The notes below the pieces were generated by a model. It did not search any database. It was not told the origin of the DNA and saw only the letters and a list, made by a program, of their open reading frames with translations. A DNA stretch of 64,000 bases from an uncultured Christensenella sp. (lineage in GTDB: Bacteria; Bacillota; Clostridia; Christensenellales; Borkfalkiaceae), in the NCBI GenBank assembly GCA_910577055.1, contig CAJTKX010000005.1, positions 1-64,000 on the forward strand. The letters are read 5' to 3'. Position numbers and translations under genes: made by a program. Of the stretch, positions 37,533-47,418 are shown piece after piece (the stretch's first letter is position 1; every line of letters starts with the position of its first letter).

Positions 37533-40187
37533 ATGAAGGCAAAAAAACTGATTGCCGCGTTTTGCGTGGCTTTAACTGCAATGTTTGCGTTTGCGGCTTG
37601 CGCACCGGCGGGTCCGTCCGACGACGGCGAGTATACCCTTGAACGCGAAGAGGGTACCAAGCAAATTACAATTTATTATAACAGTCCCGACGGTTACGAC
37701 GACCGCGATATTTGGTTTTGGTACGACGGACTTGACGGAAGAGGTTACGAGTTCCATACTTGCGAATACGGAGCAAAATTTATAGCCAACGTTCCCGACA
37801 CTTTGACTTCAATCAGTTTCATTATAAGGACTGATTGCGTTCCCGGCAGCGCCGATTGGGGCAACGCGGGCAAAGACGGCACGGACAGCGACCGCAAGGT
37901 TAAGTTGGAGGGAGATTACACCGTAATTTACACCAAGGCGGGCGACGCAAATAATTACAGAAGTAACGACGGAGGTAAAACTCTGGTAGCCATTAAAAGT
38001 ATTTCTCTTGCGGATATGCAAGATTTGACGCACGTCAAAATAACGACGAGCGACAACAAAACAGTTTCCAAGGACGACGTGAAGATTATGTGCGGCGATA
38101 CGGAAGCGGCAATCTCTTCCGTAATCGGCAACGTCGCTACGCTTGCCGCGCCTTTGGACCTTTCCAAGGCTTACACGCTTTCAATCGAAGGTTACGACGA
38201 CCCCGTAGGCATAGTGCCGATGACGTATTTTTCAAGCACGGCTTTCTCTAACGCGTACACTTACAACGGCGACGACCTCGGCGTTACTTTAAGCGCAGAA
38301 AGCACGCAGTTCAAGCTTTGGGCGCCCACCGCTTCTAGCGTCAAGCTCAACCTTTTCAACGCGGGCAACGGCGGCGAAGCTTACAAAACAGTAGATTTGA
38401 CTATGGGCGACAAGGGTGTTTGGGCGCATACCGAAAACGTCAACCTTGACGGCAAGTACTATACTTATACGGTTAAAACCTCGCTCGGAGAGCAAGAGGC
38501 GGTTGACCCTTACGCAAAGAGCGCGGGGCTAAACGGTTTGAGAGGTATGATTATCGACTTGGACGCGACCGACCCCGACGATTGGAGCGATACTTCGTTT
38601 GACAATCCCAACGTCGAAAACTATACCGACGCGCAGATTTGGGAAGTGCATATCCGCGACTTCTCCAACAAAATAACCTCTTCCAAATACAAGGGCAAAT
38701 ACCTTGCGTTCACCGAAAGGGGACTTACCGAAAACGGTATTCCCGTCGGCGTAGATTATCTTTTGGAGCTTGGCATAACTCACGTTCATCTGTTGCCCTC
38801 GTATGACTACGCATCGGTTGACGAGGCAAGCAACGACGGCTTCAACTGGGGCTACGACCCTCAAAACTACAACGTGCCCGAGGGCAGCTATTCCACCGAC
38901 CCGACGGACGGCGCAAAACGCGTTACCGAATATAAGCAAATGGTTCAAGCCCTTCACAATGCGGGCATAAGCGTGGTTATGGACGTGGTTTACAACCATA
39001 CTTATTCGTTGGATTCCAACCTTAACAAGGTCGTTCCTTATTACTATTACCGTTACGGTTCGGACGGCACACCCTCAAACGGTTCGGGCTGCGGCAACGA
39101 AACCGCTTCCGAGCGCGCAATGGTGCGCAAGTACATGGTTGACTCGGTAACCTATTGGCAAAAAGAGTACAACCTTGACGGTTTCCGTTTCGACCTTATG
39201 GGCGTTCACGATATCACGACCATGCAAGAGATTGAAAAAGCCGTACACGCAAGAAACCCCGAGGCGCTTATCTACGGCGAGGGTTGGACGGGCGGCACGG
39301 TTGCGCTTGACGAAAGCAAACAAAGCGTGCTTGCAAACCTTCAAACTTTGAATAACGGCACTTTAAACGAAGGCTTGAACGGCGTGGCTATGTTCAACGA
39401 CGTTATCCGCGACGGGCTTAAAGGCTCGGTATTCAGCATCGACGATACCGGCTTTGCAACCGGCGCAAGGGTTGATTACCTCGATAAGGTTTTATTCGGA
39501 GTTACGGGCAGCTGCGCGGCGGACTTCGGCGAGGGTAACGGTTGGTACGCCGCTAACCCCACGCAAGTTATCAATTACGCTTCCGCGCACGATAACAACA
39601 CGCTTTGGGACAGAATTTGCCACGTTTACGGCGAGGGCGACGATACTTTACAAAACCGCCTTGCAATGAACCGCCTTACCGCGGCAATCGTGCAAACCTC
39701 GCTCGGAATACCCTTTATGCAAGCGGGAGAAGAGATGCTCCGCCAAAAGAAGAACGCGGACGGCACCTATAACGAGAACAGCTACAACTCGTCCGACGCG
39801 GTAAATAACATTCAATGGGAATTACTTTCCGCAAATAGCGAACAATATAAGATGATGCAGTATTACAAAGGACTTATGGCGTTCCGCAAGGAAAGCTCGA
39901 TACTCCGTCAAACTACCGCAAGCATAAGAAGGGGCGTATACGTCTGCGAATTGGTAAAGACCGTCGACAAGACGGCGTTCGTCGAGTTCACTATGAGCAA
40001 TAAAGCGGGCGAACAGCTTCTAATCGTATACAACGCGGCAAATAAGGCTGTCGAATACGATTTACCCGCCGGTAATTGGAATTTATATATAACCGGCACG
40101 CAAGCGGGCGCAACGCCTATAAAAACCAACCAAACGGGCAAGCAGACGGCGGAAGCAATCAGCTGTTACGTTTATAAATTGGCGTAA
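37533..40187 (+). CDS. Pullulanase-type GH13 lipoprotein
   Basis: An 884-residue surface lipoprotein (lipobox FAAC, C23) that should debranch alpha-1,6 links in pullulan, amylopectin or glycogen fragments. The N-terminal part (about 40-145) resembles a CBM41 starch-binding domain (IWFWYDG). A CBM48-like domain (about 255-330) precedes the GH13 barrel. The type-I pullulanase motif appears as NWGYDPQNYNVPEGS. Catalytic residues: D554 in FRFDLMG, E583 in YGEGW and D687 in SAHDNN. The start at 37533 follows GGGGGG. It is the first gene after the triple-operator promoter. Confidence 0.93.
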   Translation: MKAKKLIAAFCVALTAMFAFAACAPAGPSDDGEYTLEREEGTKQITIYYNSPDGYDDRDIWFWYDGLDGRGYEFHTCEYGAKFIANVPDTLTSISFIIRTDCVPGSADWGNAGKDGTDSDRKVKLEGDYTVIYTKAGDANNYRSNDGGKTLVAIKSISLADMQDLTHVKITTSDNKTVSKDDVKIMCGDTEAAISSVIGNVATLAAPLDLSKAYTLSIEGYDDPVGIVPMTYFSSTAFSNAYTYNGDDLGVTLSAESTQFKLWAPTASSVKLNLFNAGNGGEAYKTVDLTMGDKGVWAHTENVNLDGKYYTYTVKTSLGEQEAVDPYAKSAGLNGLRGMIIDLDATDPDDWSDTSFDNPNVENYTDAQIWEVHIRDFSNKITSSKYKGKYLAFTERGLTENGIPVGVDYLLELGITHVHLLPSYDYASVDEASNDGFNWGYDPQNYNVPEGSYSTDPTDGAKRVTEYKQMVQALHNAGISVVMDVVYNHTYSLDSNLNKVVPYYYYRYGSDGTPSNGSGCGNETASERAMVRKYMVDSVTYWQKEYNLDGFRFDLMGVHDITTMQEIEKAVHARNPEALIYGEGWTGGTVALDESKQSVLANLQTLNNGTLNEGLNGVAMFNDVIRDGLKGSVFSIDDTGFATGARVDYLDKVLFGVTGSCAADFGEGNGWYAANPTQVINYASAHDNNTLWDRICHVYGEGDDTLQNRLAMNRLTAAIVQTSLGIPFMQAGEEMLRQKKNADGTYNENSYNSSDAVNNIQWELLSANSEQYKMMQYYKGLMAFRKESSILRQTTASIRRGVYVCELVKTVDKTAFVEFTMSNKAGEQLLIVYNAANKAVEYDLPAGNWNLYITGTQAGATPIKTNQTGKQTAEAISCYVYKLA

Positions 40188-40249
40188 ACTTAAAAACTTG
40201 TAACCGAAAGGTTTAGTTTAAATAAAATTCAATTTTAATGGAGGAGAAA

Positions 40250-42535
40250 ATGAAGGCAAAAAAATTTGTTGCACTGGCTATGTCGGTTGCAATGGCTGTG
40301 GGCGCTTCGTCACTTTTGGCGGCTTGTAACACCGGCGACGAAGGCGACAACGGAACGGGCGGCTACGCCGAAGACACCCGCATTTGGTATGCGGTAGGTC
40401 AAGACACGAAAGGAACTTTAAAGGACCACCCTTGGGAGCCTTTTAATACCACTTACAGATTCGAGCGCGACACGACCGTCACCGACGAGAACGTATTCAC
40501 GCTTACGCTTGAAATTTATGCCGGCGACGTAGGTGAGGGCAATTCGTTCAAATTCTTATATATGAACAGCGAGGACGAGGATATTTCCGAAAGCGGTCTT
40601 TGGGCGCGTCAAGTAGGTATTCACGCGTTCGAGGGTATGGACGGCTATGAGGGCGAAGGTCTTGACTCGGTAATCAAAATCGACGGCGAAACCGTATTTA
40701 CCACGGCGCAAGATAACGGCGACGACGGCACCAATATGGCTTGCGCAAAGGGGCAAGATGGAAAATATAAGTTCACTTTAAGAACTCAAAACGGAACCGA
40801 CACCCCCAAGCTTTCGGTTGAAAGAGTAGAAAAAATCGTTGTGCCTTACGATATGTATATCCGCGGCGATATGAACTTCTTCCGTTTGACCGATATGACC
40901 GCAATGACCGAAACTATCGGTACCGGCAGCGCGCATACCACTTGGAGCGTGGATTTGGAAGTATCCGCAAAAGACCTTTGGAGAACTTTGGACGGCGCGG
41001 AAGTTGAAGCTGACGAAAAAGGCAACCCCATAGGCGGCACGCACACGGCTATCCAAATTTATAATGATATCGACGCGAAAGCTTATACTTTGGCGGAAGG
41101 CGACGACAGCTATACCGTAATCGATGATATCGAGTTCGTCAACAAAAGATACGGTAAGAGCATTCTTCTTCCCGAAGGCGACTATACCATCACCTTCGAT
41201 ACCGTTACCAAAGACGTTTCAATCGTGAAGTACGTTCACAAAATGTATTTTACGGGCGAATTTAACAATAATGCATTGGGCGACGCAAATTATAAGCTTA
41301 CCAAGGGCGACGGCATTTGGTCGGGCTATTTGACCATTGACGAAGACGCCGCTAACCCCGAAAAGCAAACGGCTGTTAAGCTTTACGACAGCGTTACCAA
41401 GACGACTAGCGAGGCATACAATCTTACTGCGGGCACTTACGCGTTTAAATATACCGAAGCAACCGAAAAGATTGAATATGAAGAAGTTGCATATTGGCTT
41501 GTCGGTTCTTTCGTGGATTCCAGAACAAACCAAAACGTTAACTTCGCAATTTCCGAAGGTATTACTCCCAAATTCGAAAAGGGCGAAGGCGGCGCTTATA
41601 CCGCAACGATAAAAGCGGAGGACGTTACCTCAAGACAAGGCTACGAATGGATTAAGACGGACGGCGGCAACACGAACAACGGCGTATTCGCAGTTCAAGT
41701 TGTATACGGAACCAAGCTTTTAGGCGTTAAGGATTGGAACTCTTCGGGCGCTAACCAATACCTCCCCGCGGGCGTTTGGGAAGTAACCTTTGGCGGCAGC
41801 GGTCCCGTAACTTGGGCAGAGGGTGACGAGGAAAACGTTCCCACCCCTCCCGCATTGCAGTACGAAATGTACCTCACCGGCAGCTTCAACAGCTGGGAAA
41901 AGGGCGACGCAGATTATGCAATGAAGTATAATAGCAATGAAGGCGCTTGGGTAGGCTACCTTAACGTAACGGAAGCAACCGAACTTAAGCTCTATAACAA
42001 AACGACCGGCGATCATTTTTCAACTCCCGAATTAGGTGAAGGCAATATCTCTATTACCACTCCTGGCTACTATATGTTCGTTTTCGTCGAGGACGGCAGT
42101 GTAGTTAAGTACGACGTTGTTGATTTCTATGTAATCGGTTCTTTCTTTAACGCAGACGGCACACAGCTCAGCTTTGACGTAGCGGACGGTATCACGCCTA
42201 AGTTTGTGGCCGGTGCGAACGCCAATGAACTTACCGTAACTTATGAAGTTACCGATACTACGGCTGTTGCTGCTAACGCTTATAACTTTAACGGGTGGGG
42301 CGCAGGTTCGGAAAATGCAATATTTGTCTGGAAGCCCGTTGCTACTTGCTCGTTGGCACAATACAGCGGCAACTATGCCGGCACGAAGATGTGGGATTTG
42401 ACTCCCAGCGCAAACAACTTTTTAAGCGAAGCGGGAACTTACACGTTCACTTACAACATTGTTACCAAAGCGCTTAGCGCTACGCTCAACTCGGCAACCG
42501 CTCCCGAAGCACCGGAAGTTACTCCCGAAGCGTAA
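40250..42535 (+). CDS. Starch-binding-like lipoprotein with alternating modules
   Basis: A 761-residue lipoprotein (lipobox LAAC, C26) with no enzyme motif. After an N-terminal domain it alternates two module types. Type A opens MYxTGxFN (about 332 and 540; a looser copy MYIRGDMN near 205). Type B opens xhVGSF and contains ITPKF (about 415 and 627). Type A openings with GSFNSW resemble starch-binding modules of the CBM25/26/SusE-F sort. It shares an operon with pullulanase and probably holds alpha-glucan at the surface. The start follows GGAGGAG at 40240. Confidence 0.8.
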   Translation: MKAKKFVALAMSVAMAVGASSLLAACNTGDEGDNGTGGYAEDTRIWYAVGQDTKGTLKDHPWEPFNTTYRFERDTTVTDENVFTLTLEIYAGDVGEGNSFKFLYMNSEDEDISESGLWARQVGIHAFEGMDGYEGEGLDSVIKIDGETVFTTAQDNGDDGTNMACAKGQDGKYKFTLRTQNGTDTPKLSVERVEKIVVPYDMYIRGDMNFFRLTDMTAMTETIGTGSAHTTWSVDLEVSAKDLWRTLDGAEVEADEKGNPIGGTHTAIQIYNDIDAKAYTLAEGDDSYTVIDDIEFVNKRYGKSILLPEGDYTITFDTVTKDVSIVKYVHKMYFTGEFNNNALGDANYKLTKGDGIWSGYLTIDEDAANPEKQTAVKLYDSVTKTTSEAYNLTAGTYAFKYTEATEKIEYEEVAYWLVGSFVDSRTNQNVNFAISEGITPKFEKGEGGAYTATIKAEDVTSRQGYEWIKTDGGNTNNGVFAVQVVYGTKLLGVKDWNSSGANQYLPAGVWEVTFGGSGPVTWAEGDEENVPTPPALQYEMYLTGSFNSWEKGDADYAMKYNSNEGAWVGYLNVTEATELKLYNKTTGDHFSTPELGEGNISITTPGYYMFVFVEDGSVVKYDVVDFYVIGSFFNADGTQLSFDVADGITPKFVAGANANELTVTYEVTDTTAVAANAYNFNGWGAGSENAIFVWKPVATCSLAQYSGNYAGTKMWDLTPSANNFLSEAGTYTFTYNIVTKALSATLNSATAPEAPEVTPEA

Positions 42536-42561
42536 ATTAAAATACAGCTTAAATGCAAAAG

Positions 42562-42592
42562 TCGGCGCGGGCAGCAGCCCGCGCCGATTGTT
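42562..42592 (+). terminator. Hairpin terminator after starch-binding gene
   Basis: A perfect 11-bp GC-rich stem (42562-42572 with 42577-42587), loop AGCA, followed by a short T-rich tail. Moderate terminator; some read-through into the HAD gene is plausible. Confidence 0.7.
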
Positions 42593-42612
42593 TGTATGTG
42601 AGAGGTGCGCTT

Positions 42613-43305
42613 TTGAAAAATTTTATGTTTGATTTGTACGGTACGCTCGTAGATATCCGCACCGACGAGGAAAACGGAAAATTCAGAAAAAAAGTCGCAA
42701 GGTGTTTTAACCGTACGAACTTTTGGGACGATTATATGCGCCTATGCGCGGAAGCGGATACGGGCGACGAGAATTGCGAAATCGATTTGTCCGCAGTGTT
42801 CAAGCTTCTTTTGAACGGCGCGGACGATAAAACGGTTGCAAAGGCGGCAAGTTTTTTCCGTAAAAAGTCGCGCTTGTACCTTAAAGTGTACCGCGGCGTG
42901 CCCGCGCTTTTGCGGTCGTTGAAGGACGGCGGAGGAAAGGTGTATCTGCTTTCCAACGCGCAAGCGTGCTTTACGCGCGACGAGCTTAACGCGTTGAAAC
43001 TGACCGAGTATTTCGACGGGGTGTGCCTATCTTCGGAATTCGGTAAAAAAAAGCCCGCGAAAGAGTTCTTTTTATACGCCTTGGAAAAGTACGGGCTTGA
43101 CAAAAGCGAAACAACGTATATAGGCAACGACTTTAACGCGGATATCCTCGGCGCCAAAGCGGCGGGGCTACGCGCCGCCTATATTAAAAGCAATTTGTCG
43201 CCAGCAGATGACGAGCTTGCAAAGGCTGCCAAGGTTGCGGATTTTGCAACGGACAGTTTTACCGTGCTTGCGGACTATTTGCTTTCAGCTGTTGATAAAA
43301 ATTAA
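42613..43305 (+). CDS. HAD-family hydrolase
   Basis: A 230-residue HAD phosphatase. Motif I is DLYGTLVD, motif II LLSNAQ, motif III KKPAKEFF and motif IV GNDFNADILGAKAAG. A helical cap (about 20-90) is of the subfamily-I type. Substrate is unknown; a sugar phosphate is plausible given context. The start is uncertain. TTG 42613 has AGAGGTG 5 bp upstream, while ATG 42625 gives a shorter protein starting directly at the motif. Starts further left would include the terminator hairpin. Confidence 0.8.
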   Translation: MKNFMFDLYGTLVDIRTDEENGKFRKKVARCFNRTNFWDDYMRLCAEADTGDENCEIDLSAVFKLLLNGADDKTVAKAASFFRKKSRLYLKVYRGVPALLRSLKDGGGKVYLLSNAQACFTRDELNALKLTEYFDGVCLSSEFGKKKPAKEFFLYALEKYGLDKSETTYIGNDFNADILGAKAAGLRAAYIKSNLSPADDELAKAAKVADFATDSFTVLADYLLSAVDKN

Positions 43306-43345
43306 AAAAAGCCCGCCGTGCAAATTTGCACGGCGGGCTTTTTTT
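43304..43345. terminator. Bidirectional terminator between HAD and LacI genes
   Basis: A perfect 42-bp inverted repeat with seven A on the left and seven T on the right, serving both convergent genes. Confidence 0.93.
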
Positions 43346-44327
43346 ATACCAAAGATTTTACGCTGCCTCGTTCTATTAACTTGCATTGCAACATCACTTG
43401 TTGAGCCGACCTGCCTTCGAGCATATCGTCAATTAGCTTAAACGCTTCTTCGCCGAGGCGGTTAAAGTCTTGTTTCATCGTCGTCAAATCGTAAGAGGTA
43501 AACTTCAAAAGGTTCAAATCGTCAAAGCCTATAACCGAAATATCTTCGGGTACGCTTTTGTCGCACGCTTTAAGGCCGTCGATTAGCCCCATTGCCATTA
43601 TGTCTGAGCAGCATATAATTGCGGTTACGCCCGACTCGGCAAAAAACGCGCTCGCCTCCTCGCCCGAGGACTTCGTGAAATCGCCGTAATAAATGTAGTC
43701 GTTATTGTACTCTATGCCCGCGCGCGCAAGCCCCGAAATATACCCCGCAAGCCGCTCTGCCGAAACTTGCGAGTCGTTCTCGCCCATAAGAAAGCCGATT
43801 TTTGAGTGCCCGCGCTTAACCAAATATTTTATAGCGTACACAATCGCGTCGGTGTTTTCGCTTGAAACCGACGAAATAAGCGGCGCGTCCGAAATTCTGT
43901 TATCCAGCAGTACAAGGGGAATGGTTGTGTTTTTCATTTGCTTGTATATGCGGCTTTTAAAATTCATTCCCACTATAAACGCCGCGCAAAAGTTGTTTTG
44001 CACAAGGTAGTCGTCCAAAACAAAGTCGTTTGGCTTGGACACTACATAATCTATCATAACTTCGTAATTGTTCGCTATCGCTATGTCCGTAAACGATGAA
44101 ATAACGTGGTTCAAAATATTGTTTCGGGTATCGGAGTCAACCCTTTCGTACATTGCGCAAATTCTGCGCGGAGCGGTCTTTTTCGCCTTAACTCGGTAGC
44201 CTACGCTGCCCGCATATTCTTGTATCCTCAGCTTAGTTTCTTCGGCAATGTCCGTCGCGTCGTTCAACGCTTTCGAAACAGTGCTTATGGAAACGTGGAG
44301 CGCTTCCGAAATTTCTTTTATCGTCAT
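43344..44327 (-). CDS. LacI-family regulator, MalR-like
   Basis: A 327-residue regulator with helix-turn-helix TIKEISEALHVSISTVSKALND and a sugar-sensor domain. It is divergent from malQ, with its operators (TTTTCGAAAA type) between them and again before the pullulanase gene. It is therefore the likely maltodextrin-responsive repressor of both arms. RBS AGAGGGAAA is clear on the minus strand. Confidence 0.92.
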   Translation of the reverse strand: MTIKEISEALHVSISTVSKALNDATDIAEETKLRIQEYAGSVGYRVKAKKTAPRRICAMYERVDSDTRNNILNHVISSFTDIAIANNYEVMIDYVVSKPNDFVLDDYLVQNNFCAAFIVGMNFKSRIYKQMKNTTIPLVLLDNRISDAPLISSVSSENTDAIVYAIKYLVKRGHSKIGFLMGENDSQVSAERLAGYISGLARAGIEYNNDYIYYGDFTKSSGEEASAFFAESGVTAIICCSDIMAMGLIDGLKACDKSVPEDISVIGFDDLNLLKFTSYDLTTMKQDFNRLGEEAFKLIDDMLEGRSAQQVMLQCKLIERGSVKSLV

Positions 44328-44358
44328 TGGTTTTTCCCTCTAATTTTGTTACAAATTA

Positions 44359-44388
44359 ATTATACTCTGCGCAAGCGCTATTCGTCAA
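44359..44388 (-). promoter_or_regulatory. Promoter of MalR-like gene
   Basis: On the minus strand TTGACG (44388-44383) and TATAAT (44364-44359), spacer 18 bp. Confidence 0.7.
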
Positions 44389-44453
44389 GCTACTTTTATG
44401 GCACCTAAATGAAAAAAAATTACAAAATTTGTAAAAGAATACACACATATTTA

Positions 44454-44481
44454 TTGACATTTGCGAAAACTATGATATAAT
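44454..44481 (+). promoter_or_regulatory. Promoter of malQ-malEFG operon
   Basis: TTGACA (44454-44459) and TATAAT (44476-44481), spacer 16 bp, the same arrangement as at 37419. Confidence 0.88.
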
Positions 44482-44521
44482 ATTTTCGAAAATAATTTTT
44501 AAATTTTCGAATTATGTCGCT
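44461..44521. promoter_or_regulatory. Three LacI/MalR-type operator cores
   Basis: TTGCGAAAA (44461-44469, in the spacer), the perfect palindrome ATTTTCGAAAAT (44482-44493, at the start site) and TTTTCGAA (44514-44521). Position and sequence mirror the pullulanase promoter. Confidence 0.82.
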
Positions 44522-44530
44522 TGGAATTGT

Positions 44531-46027
44531 ATGAAAGTCAGAAATTTCGGATTGTTAATGCCCGTATCGTCGTTGCCTTCCGGCGAGGGAATAGGCACGC
44601 TTGGTAAGGAGGCGTACGCTTTCGTAGATTTTCTGCATGGCTCCGGGGCGAGTATTTGGCAAGTATTGCCGCTTAACCCCACAAATTACGGCGACAGCCC
44701 GTATCAGTCTTGTTCTTCGGACGCGCTTAACTACTATTTTATCGACTTGGATATGCTGATTGCCGACGGGCTTTTGAAAAGGGAAGAAATTTATATAGAA
44801 AAACTTGCCGACTGTGAAAGCAGAGTAAACTACGGCAAGCAATTTATCGAAAAAATAGCGCTTTTGAAAACGGCTTTTTCCCGCTTTAAAAGGGGAAAGG
44901 AGTTTAATTCCTTCGTTAAGGAAGGGAAATACGGCGATTTTGCCGTGTTTATGGCTTTAAAGACCAAGTTCGGGCATGTGGCTTGGACACAGTGGGAAGA
45001 GCCTTACCGTACATATAACGCCGAAACGGTTGAGAAATTCGTCAAGGACAATATGGAAGACGTGCTGTTTTGGCAGTTTACTCAGTACATTTTTCTTCGG
45101 CAATGGAACAAACTTAAAGCGTATTCCAATTCGCGCGGCGTAAAAATAATGGGTGATATACCTTTATATGTAGCGTACGACAGCGTAGAGGTTTGGAAGT
45201 ACGGCGATAAGCTGTTTAAAATGGACGCGCGACGCGTTCCCGAAGGAGTTGCGGGCTGTCCGCCCGACGGATTTACCGAGGACGGTCAGTTGTGGGGTAA
45301 CCCCGTTTACGACTTCGAAAAGATGAGGGAAAGCGGCTACGAGTGGTGGCGCAACCGAATCGCTTACTGTTTCGGTCTGTACGATATTTTGCGCATCGAC
45401 CATTTCCGCGGCTTTGATAGATTTTGGGAAGTTCCCGCGGGCGATAAAACGGCGCGCGGCGGAAGTTGGAAGGACGGACCAAAAGAAGAACTGTTCGAAG
45501 GTATGCTGCACCTCGATATCGTTGCCGAGGACTTGGGCGTTATCGACGACGGCGTGAAAAGACTTATGAAAAACGTCGGCTTCCCCGGAATGAAAATTTT
45601 GGAGTTCGCTTTCGACGGGTCTAAGGACAACGAGCATAAGCCCTCTAACTATACCGAAAACTTCGTATGTTATACGGGTACGCACGATAATATGCCGATA
45701 AGGCAGTATGTTGACGATTTGGACGATAGTGCGCTTGAAGTTTACAAAAAAGATTTGCTTGAAGAGTGCGAACTTGCGGGCGTTACAGCCGATTTGACGG
45801 ACAGCGTTTCGATATGCAAAACCGTTGTAGAGCTTGCGTTTGCCTCGGCGGCGCGGACGGTAATTATTCCGCTTTGGGATTTGCTTGCGTTGGGTGGAGA
45901 AGCAAGAATGAACTTGCCATCGACCGTATCCGAAAAGAATTGGAGCAGACGGTTTGTAAAAAGCGACTTTTCAAATGATTTGCAGTCGTGGCTGAAAAAA
46001 CTTTCTTTAATTAACAATAGGGCTTAA
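44531..46027 (+). CDS. malQ: 4-alpha-glucanotransferase (GH77, amylomaltase)
   Basis: A 498-residue cytosolic enzyme that disproportionates maltodextrins, transferring glucan chains and releasing glucose. The N-terminal LLMPVSSLPSxxGIGTLG signature identifies GH77. Catalytic residues: D290 in RIDHFRG, E333 in AEDLG and D386 in THDN. Length is typical. It is first in the regulated operon; its products are substrates for the phosphorylase at 53412. The ribosome binding site is weak. Confidence 0.96.
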   Translation: MKVRNFGLLMPVSSLPSGEGIGTLGKEAYAFVDFLHGSGASIWQVLPLNPTNYGDSPYQSCSSDALNYYFIDLDMLIADGLLKREEIYIEKLADCESRVNYGKQFIEKIALLKTAFSRFKRGKEFNSFVKEGKYGDFAVFMALKTKFGHVAWTQWEEPYRTYNAETVEKFVKDNMEDVLFWQFTQYIFLRQWNKLKAYSNSRGVKIMGDIPLYVAYDSVEVWKYGDKLFKMDARRVPEGVAGCPPDGFTEDGQLWGNPVYDFEKMRESGYEWWRNRIAYCFGLYDILRIDHFRGFDRFWEVPAGDKTARGGSWKDGPKEELFEGMLHLDIVAEDLGVIDDGVKRLMKNVGFPGMKILEFAFDGSKDNEHKPSNYTENFVCYTGTHDNMPIRQYVDDLDDSALEVYKKDLLEECELAGVTADLTDSVSICKTVVELAFASAARTVIIPLWDLLALGGEARMNLPSTVSEKNWSRRFVKSDFSNDLQSWLKKLSLINNRA

Positions 46028-46073
46028 CCGCCCACAAAAATAAAACAGCGTTTTTATCAATAAGGAGGAGTAA

Positions 46074-47345
46074 ATGATGAAAAAACGTATTTTAGCTTTG
46101 CTTGCTTGCGGCGCAGTCGCTGCGGGCACGACAATGGGTTTAACTGCTTGTAATTCCGAAAGCGGAATTACGGTTTGGGCGCCCAACACCCAACAAGAAC
46201 TTGTAAAGTCGCTTGTGGCGGATTTCCTTGCGGAAAACCCCGATTTTAATATTCCTATTAACGTCGGTATCTGCGGCGAGAACAACGCGTACGCTCAAAT
46301 GAGCGTTGACGTTGAGGCGAGCGCGGACGTTTACGGCTTTGCAAACGACCAACTTATGAACCTTAGAAACGCCGGTGCGCTTGCGCGTATCAACGACACA
46401 ACCGTTGCTAAGCTTAAAGCCGAAAACGACGCAAAGTCGGTTGATGCGGGCAAGATTACCGAGGGAGGCAACGACTTTTACTACGGCTATCCTTATGCGG
46501 CGGACAACGGTTTCTTCCTTTACTACGACAAGTCGGTAATTTCCGAAGAACAGGCAAAATCGGTTGATACCATTCTCGAGGCGTGCACCAAGGCAAGAAA
46601 TAAAGACTTCCTTTTCAACATGAACGACCAACCCAGCTGGTATCTCGGCTCGTTCTATTACGGCGTCGGCGGCGAATACACAATGGAATGGGACGGCTCG
46701 GTTCTCGAATCTGCGGGCAGCAACTTCGACCAAAAGCCCACCGGCAGCGAATACTCTTACGGACAGATTGCTACGCAAGCGCTTATCGACCTCAGAGCAA
46801 ACTCTCACTTTGTTTCGTGCAACGATACGATTATTGCGCAAGAACTCAGCGCAGACAGCTTCGGCGCGTGCATTTCGGGTACTTGGAACGCAAAGGTCAT
46901 TAAGGAAAAACTCGGTGAAAATTACGCAGTAACAAAGTGCCCTACTTTTTCAAGTTCGCTCACGCCCGGCGAGCAGTATCAAATGAAGCCTTTCATCGGC
47001 TATAAGCTGTTCGGCGTTAACCCTTATTCGAAACACTTGAACGAAGCGCATCAGCTTGCGGCTTATCTTTCAAGCGAGGCTGCGCAAGTTAAAAGATTTA
47101 CCGACTGCGGCATAGGACCTTCCAACTTGAACGCTCAACAAAACGAGTCGGTTAAAGCAGACGCGGCGCTTAACGCGCTTTGGTCGCAGCTTGAATTCGC
47201 TAAGCTCCAAGAATCCCTTCCCGATTCGTATTGGACGGCTTTCGACGCAATCGGCTCGGATATCTACGGCGGCAAGGGTGAAACTACCGCAGCGGCGCGC
47301 GATAAGCTTGTTTCAACGCTTATTTCCGGTTTGAAAGTAGAATAA
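46074..47345 (+). CDS. malE: Maltodextrin-binding lipoprotein
   Basis: A 423-residue lipoprotein (lipobox LTAC, C26) of the family-1 sugar-binding type. The mature start, ITVWAPNTQQELVKSLVADF, is MalE-like. It should deliver maltodextrins to MalF/MalG. AGGAGGAG lies just upstream; two adjacent ATG codons (46074, 46077) are both possible. A hairpin separates it from malF, matching a need for excess binding protein. Confidence 0.9.
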   Translation: MMKKRILALLACGAVAAGTTMGLTACNSESGITVWAPNTQQELVKSLVADFLAENPDFNIPINVGICGENNAYAQMSVDVEASADVYGFANDQLMNLRNAGALARINDTTVAKLKAENDAKSVDAGKITEGGNDFYYGYPYAADNGFFLYYDKSVISEEQAKSVDTILEACTKARNKDFLFNMNDQPSWYLGSFYYGVGGEYTMEWDGSVLESAGSNFDQKPTGSEYSYGQIATQALIDLRANSHFVSCNDTIIAQELSADSFGACISGTWNAKVIKEKLGENYAVTKCPTFSSSLTPGEQYQMKPFIGYKLFGVNPYSKHLNEAHQLAAYLSSEAAQVKRFTDCGIGPSNLNAQQNESVKADAALNALWSQLEFAKLQESLPDSYWTAFDAIGSDIYGGKGETTAAARDKLVSTLISGLKVE

Positions 47346-47359
47346 TCTGAATAAACTGT

Positions 47360-47394
47360 AAGCTTGGGGCAGAGGGTTGCTTTGTCCCAAGCTT
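47360..47394 (+). other. Hairpin between malE and malF genes
   Basis: AAGCTTGGG (47360-47368) pairs with CCCAAGCTT (47386-47394) around a 17-base loop; the tail TTGATG is not a T-run. It probably attenuates or processes the transcript so that malE exceeds malF. Confidence 0.6.
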
Positions 47395-47418
47395 TTGATG
47401 ATATAAGGAGGAAAAATT

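Noticed and set aside
42553..42612. Upstream extension of the HAD protein
   Set aside because: It reads through the terminator hairpin at 42562-42587 and encodes low-complexity Ala/Arg sequence.
46140..46841. 233-codon minus-strand open frame
   Set aside because: Antisense to the malE gene; composition is that of a complementary frame.
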